7,802 nt of DNA from Sphingomonas sp. UBA1000 (GTDB lineage: Bacteria; Pseudomonadota; Alphaproteobacteria; Sphingomonadales; Sphingomonadaceae): assembly GCA_002291855.1 (NCBI GenBank), contig DBAW01000036.1, positions 1 through 7,802 on the forward strand, read 5' to 3'. Within the stretch, counting starts at the first letter, position 1. Every line of letters starts with the position of its first letter. The position numbers were made by a program, and so were the translations under genes. Shown here piece by piece: positions 5,960 to 7,802 of this stretch. The notes under the pieces are model-generated. The model did no database searches. It was given only the letters and a program-made list of their open reading frames with translations, and was not told the DNA's origin.

Positions 5960-6003
5960 GCATTTTCAAGCCGGGTGGGACAACCGGGCGGCTCGTAACA
6001 CGC
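5960..6003. repeat. Imperfect inverted repeat starting GCATTTTC between convergent ACP and trxB genes
   Basis: GCATTTTCAAGCCG (5960-5973) is an imperfect inverted match to 5989-6003 (CGGCTCGTAACACGC). The core AGCCG/CGGCT pairs perfectly, and GGT (5974-5976) can also pair with ACC (5983-5985), leaving GGG bulged. No T-run follows on either strand, so it is at best a weak bidirectional terminator. Elements beginning AAAGCATTTTC with a palindromic partner are dispersed in many alphaproteobacterial genomes (recollection); this may be a degenerate copy. Confidence 0.4.
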
Positions 6004-6039
6004 GCCCGGGTACCCCGGCCCCTTCTGTTGCTGACCGAC

Positions 6040-7002
6040 TCAGGCGGCGCGGCTGGCGGCAAACTCCGCCGCGGCAAGGAACCGCTCGGCATCGAGCGCG
6101 GCCATGCAGCCGGTGCCCGCCGCCGTCACCGCCTGACGATACACCTTGTCCATCACGTCGCCGCACGCGAACACGCCCGGCACCACGGTGCGCGTCGACC
6201 CCGTTTCGACCGCCAGATAGCCATCGCTGTCGAGCGGCAGATGGCCGGCGAACAGCTGGGTCGCCGGCTGGTGGCCGATGGCGACGAACGCCCCGTCGGC
6301 GGCGATATGGCTGGTCGCGCCGGTCACCGTATCCTTCAGGTCGACGCCGACCAGCCCCGCCGGTTCACCGCCCGCCACAAAGCGTTCGACCGTCTTGTTC
6401 CACAGCACGCTGATGCGCGGATTGGCGAACAGCCTTTCCTGCAGGATCTTTTCCGCGCGCAGCGAATCGCGGCGGTGGATCAGCGTCACGTCCGGGCTGT
6501 GGTTAGTCAGGTACAGCGCCTCTTCGACCGCGGTGTTGCCGCCGCCGATCACCACCACCTTGCGCCCGCGATAGAAAAACCCGTCACAGGTGGCGCAGGC
6601 CGAAACCCCGCGCCCGGCCAGTTCCTGCTCGCTCGGCAGACCCAGCCATTTCGCCTGGGCACCGGTGGCGATCACCAGCGTCTCGCCTTCATAAACGTCG
6701 CCGCTGTCGCCGGTCAGGCGGAACGGCCGGCGCGACAGATCGACCCCGGTCACGATGTCGGTGATCATCCGCGTGCCGACATGTTCGGCCTGTTTCTGCA
6801 TCTGCTCCATCAGCCAGGGGCCCTGGATGACATCGGCAAAGCCCGGATAATTCTCGACATCGGTGGTCGTCATCAGCTGACCGCCCGGCTGGATGCCCTG
6901 AACGACAATCGGGCTGAGCCCGGCGCGCGCGCCATAAATGGCGGCCGACAATCCGGCCGGGCCGGAGCCGAGGATGAGCATCTTGGTGTGGTGAACGGTC
7001 AT
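6040..7002 (-). CDS. trxB: Thioredoxin reductase (NADPH)
   Basis: The cytoplasmic flavoenzyme passes electrons from NADPH through FAD and a CxxC disulfide to thioredoxin. The 320-aa length is normal for low-molecular-weight bacterial TrxB. The FAD-binding motif is GSGPAG (12-17), the redox-active pair is CATC (C136 and C139) followed by DGFF, the NADPH-binding motif is GGGNTA (153-158), and HRRDSLRAEK (176-185) carries the arginines that bind the NADPH 2'-phosphate. The C-terminal FAD motif is FACGDVMDKVYRQA (278-291). The ATG at 7002 gives the usual short N-terminus; the ribosome binding site is poor (GAAG about 10 or more nt upstream), and a 7-codon ORF overlaps the start. The gene is 86 bp downstream of the ArsC-like gene, with a strong hairpin between. 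It converges with the ACP gene. Confidence 0.97.
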   Translation of the reverse strand: MTVHHTKMLILGSGPAGLSAAIYGARAGLSPIVVQGIQPGGQLMTTTDVENYPGFADVIQGPWLMEQMQKQAEHVGTRMITDIVTGVDLSRRPFRLTGDSGDVYEGETLVIATGAQAKWLGLPSEQELAGRGVSACATCDGFFYRGRKVVVIGGGNTAVEEALYLTNHSPDVTLIHRRDSLRAEKILQERLFANPRISVLWNKTVERFVAGGEPAGLVGVDLKDTVTGATSHIAADGAFVAIGHQPATQLFAGHLPLDSDGYLAVETGSTRTVVPGVFACGDVMDKVYRQAVTAAGTGCMAALDAERFLAAAEFAASRAA

Positions 7003-7050
7003 GCCTGATTACGCTTCTTCATTGGGGTCTCGGCCGCCAGATAGGGACGA

Positions 7051-7085
7051 GCGCGCCGCGCTGCAAATGGATCGGCGCGGCGCGC
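7051..7085. other. Perfect 11-bp GC hairpin between the ArsC-like gene and trxB
   Basis: GCGCGCCGCGC (7051-7061) and its exact inverse complement (7075-7085) flank a 13-nt, less GC-rich loop. On the minus strand it begins 3 bases after the stop of the ArsC-like gene and lies about 50 bases before the trxB start. No U-run follows, so it is not a classical terminator. It may stabilise the upstream mRNA 3' end, attenuate read-through into trxB, or be a by-product of GC-rich sequence. A weak promoter-like pair (TTGCAG, 17 bp, TATCTG on the minus strand) overlaps its second arm. Confidence 0.6.
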
Positions 7086-7088
7086 CGC

Positions 7089-7442
7089 TCATCGGGCCGC
7101 GAGCGGCGCGAAGCGGTCGGGCGAGAAGCCGACAATCAGCTGCCCGCCCCCCTCGACGACCGGGCGGCGGATCAGCGACGGGTTGGCGATCATCAGCGCG
7201 ATCGCCCGCGCCTCGTCCAGCCCAGTCCGCTCGCCCTCGGGCAGCTTGCGGAAGGTCGTGCCCTGCCGGTTGACCAGCGCCTCCCAGCCAAGCGCCGCCA
7301 CCCAGCGCCGCAGCGCCGCTTCGTCGACCCCAGCCTTTTTATAGTCATGGAAGCGATAGGCGATCCCGGCAGCATCGAGCCACGCCCGCGCCTTCTTGAC
7401 CGTATCGCAGTTCGGGATGCCATAGAGCTGGATGCTGGTCAT
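7089..7442 (-). CDS. ArsC/YffB-family thioredoxin-fold protein (putative reductase)
   Basis: The 117-aa protein has the ArsC/Spx/YffB thioredoxin-like fold. The N-terminal active-site segment is YGIPNCDTVKKARAWL with a single cysteine (C12), the form found in YffB-type proteins rather than the CxxC of Spx. The family segments HDYKKAGVDE (32-41), NRQGTTFRKL (58-67) and RRPVVE (92-97) are all present; Arg92/Arg93 correspond to the oxyanion-binding arginine region in ArsC. Length is normal. The ATG at 7442 has AGGA 6 nt upstream. True arsenate reductase is not supported: no ars operon is seen, and YffB-like members are generally of unproven function, perhaps GSH-dependent thiol chemistry. It sits between guaA (terminated upstream) and trxB in the same direction, so a link to thiol redox is possible but unproven. 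Confidence 0.9.
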   Translation of the reverse strand: MTSIQLYGIPNCDTVKKARAWLDAAGIAYRFHDYKKAGVDEAALRRWVAALGWEALVNRQGTTFRKLPEGERTGLDEARAIALMIANPSLIRRPVVEGGGQLIVGFSPDRFAPLAAR

Positions 7443-7543
7443 TGAAAATCCTGATGAGTTGTCCTGACGCTCTCAAAGCCGTTCCCGCCGGCTTCGACGG
7501 GCTGATCTGGACCGACGCAATCGGGAAAGTCGGGCCAAGCTGG

Positions 7544-7588
7544 AAAAAGAAAGCGCGCGCGCAGGTTGGAGCCGAGGCTCCAGCGCGC
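7544..7588 (-). terminator. Rho-independent terminator downstream of guaA
   Basis: On the minus strand GCGCGC (7588-7583) is followed by TGGAGCC, TC and GGCTCCA (7582-7567), an ACCT bulge, GCGCGC again, and finally TTTCTTTTT (7552-7544). The inner stem is 6-7 bp with a CTCG-type loop and the outer GCGCGC arms can pair, so the hairpin has the required U-rich tail. It lies about 60 bp after the guaA stop and about 100 bp before the ArsC-like start, separating the two transcription units. Confidence 0.68.
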
Positions 7589-7624
7589 AATCCCTGACGG
7601 CTCGCCCGCGGATCGCATGCCATA

Positions 7625-7649
7625 GCCGGGCAGCCCGGCCCTTACCGGG
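7625..7649. other. Two mutually exclusive GC hairpins just after the guaA stop
   Basis: GCCGGG-CAG-CCCGGC (7625-7639) is a perfect 6-bp stem with a three-base loop. CCCGG (7634-7638) can instead pair with CCGGG (7645-7649) across a 6-base loop, directly next to the guaA stop codon. Both share CCCGG, so only one can form at a time. Neither is followed by a U-run on the minus strand. They may be 3'-end protecting structures or chance. Confidence 0.35.
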
Positions 7650-7802
7650 TCATTCCCACTCGATCGTGCCGGGCGGCTTGGAGGTGAAGTCGTAGACGAC
7701 GCGGTTGATGCCCTGCACTTCGTTGACGATGCGGGTGGCCACGCGCGCGAGGAAGGCGGCGTCGAACGGATAGATGTCGGCGGTCATGCCGTCGACCGAG
7801 GT
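7650..7802 (-). CDS. guaA: GMP synthase (glutamine-hydrolysing), C-terminal 50 residues (partial)
   Basis: GuaA aminates XMP to GMP using glutamine and ATP in purine synthesis. Only the end of the dimerisation domain is visible. TSVDGMTADIYPFD (residues 1-14 of the fragment), then RIVNEVQGINRVVYDFTSKP and PGTIEWE-stop, line up with the E. coli GuaA C-terminus (SVDGMTAD, NEVPGINRVVYD, KPPATIEWE). The stop TGA is at 7652-7650. The remainder, including the amidotransferase and ATP-pyrophosphatase domains, lies beyond base 7802. A terminator follows about 60 bp downstream. Confidence 0.95.
   Translation of the reverse strand, partial: TSVDGMTADIYPFDAAFLARVATRIVNEVQGINRVVYDFTSKPPGTIEWE

Noticed and set aside
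5994..6020. GGGTACCC palindrome as a terminator stem
   Set aside because: Only 8 bases, with no loop and no T-run; too short to support a terminator.
6028..7008. A 326-codon plus-strand open frame opposite trxB
   Set aside because: Antisense to a clear thioredoxin reductase; no recognisable domains.
7089..7442. Assignment of the ArsC-like gene as a true arsenate reductase (arsC)
   Set aside because: The NCDTVKKA active-site form is the YffB type and there is no arsR, arsB or acr3 nearby.
7345..7623. A 92-codon minus-strand open frame between guaA and the ArsC-like gene
   Set aside because: It would run through the guaA terminator and into the ArsC-like gene in another frame, and shows no family features.

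Overview
The window is GC-rich chromosomal DNA from an alphaproteobacterium, most likely a sphingomonad (order Sphingomonadales). This rests on the strong GC bias, the protein flavour of trigger factor, TrxB and GuaA, and an accessory cluster of exosortase-A-associated type. The taxon is an inference from style; no rRNA or other marker is present.

Layout, left to right. (1) Minus strand: trigger factor (tig, C-terminus cut by the window edge) with an unusual His/Asp metal-binding-like tail. It is preceded 63 bp upstream by tRNA-Leu(UAG), which has a recognisable promoter. (2) A small plus-strand ORF for a proline-rich peptide with a good ribosome binding site. Its tail overlaps the next gene in antisense. 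(3) An accessory cluster in two divergent arms. The minus arm is an AMP-forming acyl-CoA/amino-acid ligase overlapping by 4 bp a fold-type-III PLP decarboxylase. The plus arm is a GNAT/FemAB-like acyltransferase followed by an acyl carrier protein, both apparently starting at TTG. The divergent start codons are 51 bp apart. (4) An imperfect inverted repeat beginning GCATTTTC between the convergent ACP and trxB genes. (5) Minus strand: thioredoxin reductase (trxB), preceded by an ArsC/YffB-type thioredoxin-fold protein, then a rho-independent terminator and the last 50 codons of guaA (GMP synthase), cut by the right edge.

How the genes may work together. The ligase and decarboxylase match families annotated as 'exosortase A system-associated' (from memory TIGR03098 and TIGR03099), and a dedicated ACP lies beside them. 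By analogy with butirosin BtrJ/BtrI/BtrK, the ligase could load an amino acid onto the ACP, the decarboxylase could act on the carrier-bound amino acid, and the GNAT-like protein could pass the amine-bearing acyl group to an acceptor such as a surface polysaccharide or exported protein. This is a hypothesis; no exosortase, PEP-CTERM protein or polysaccharide gene is visible here. The flanking genes are housekeeping: protein folding, translation, purine synthesis and thiol redox.

No CRISPR array, transposase, phage gene or rRNA was seen. Long open frames antisense to tig, the decarboxylase, the ligase and trxB are GC-driven shadows.
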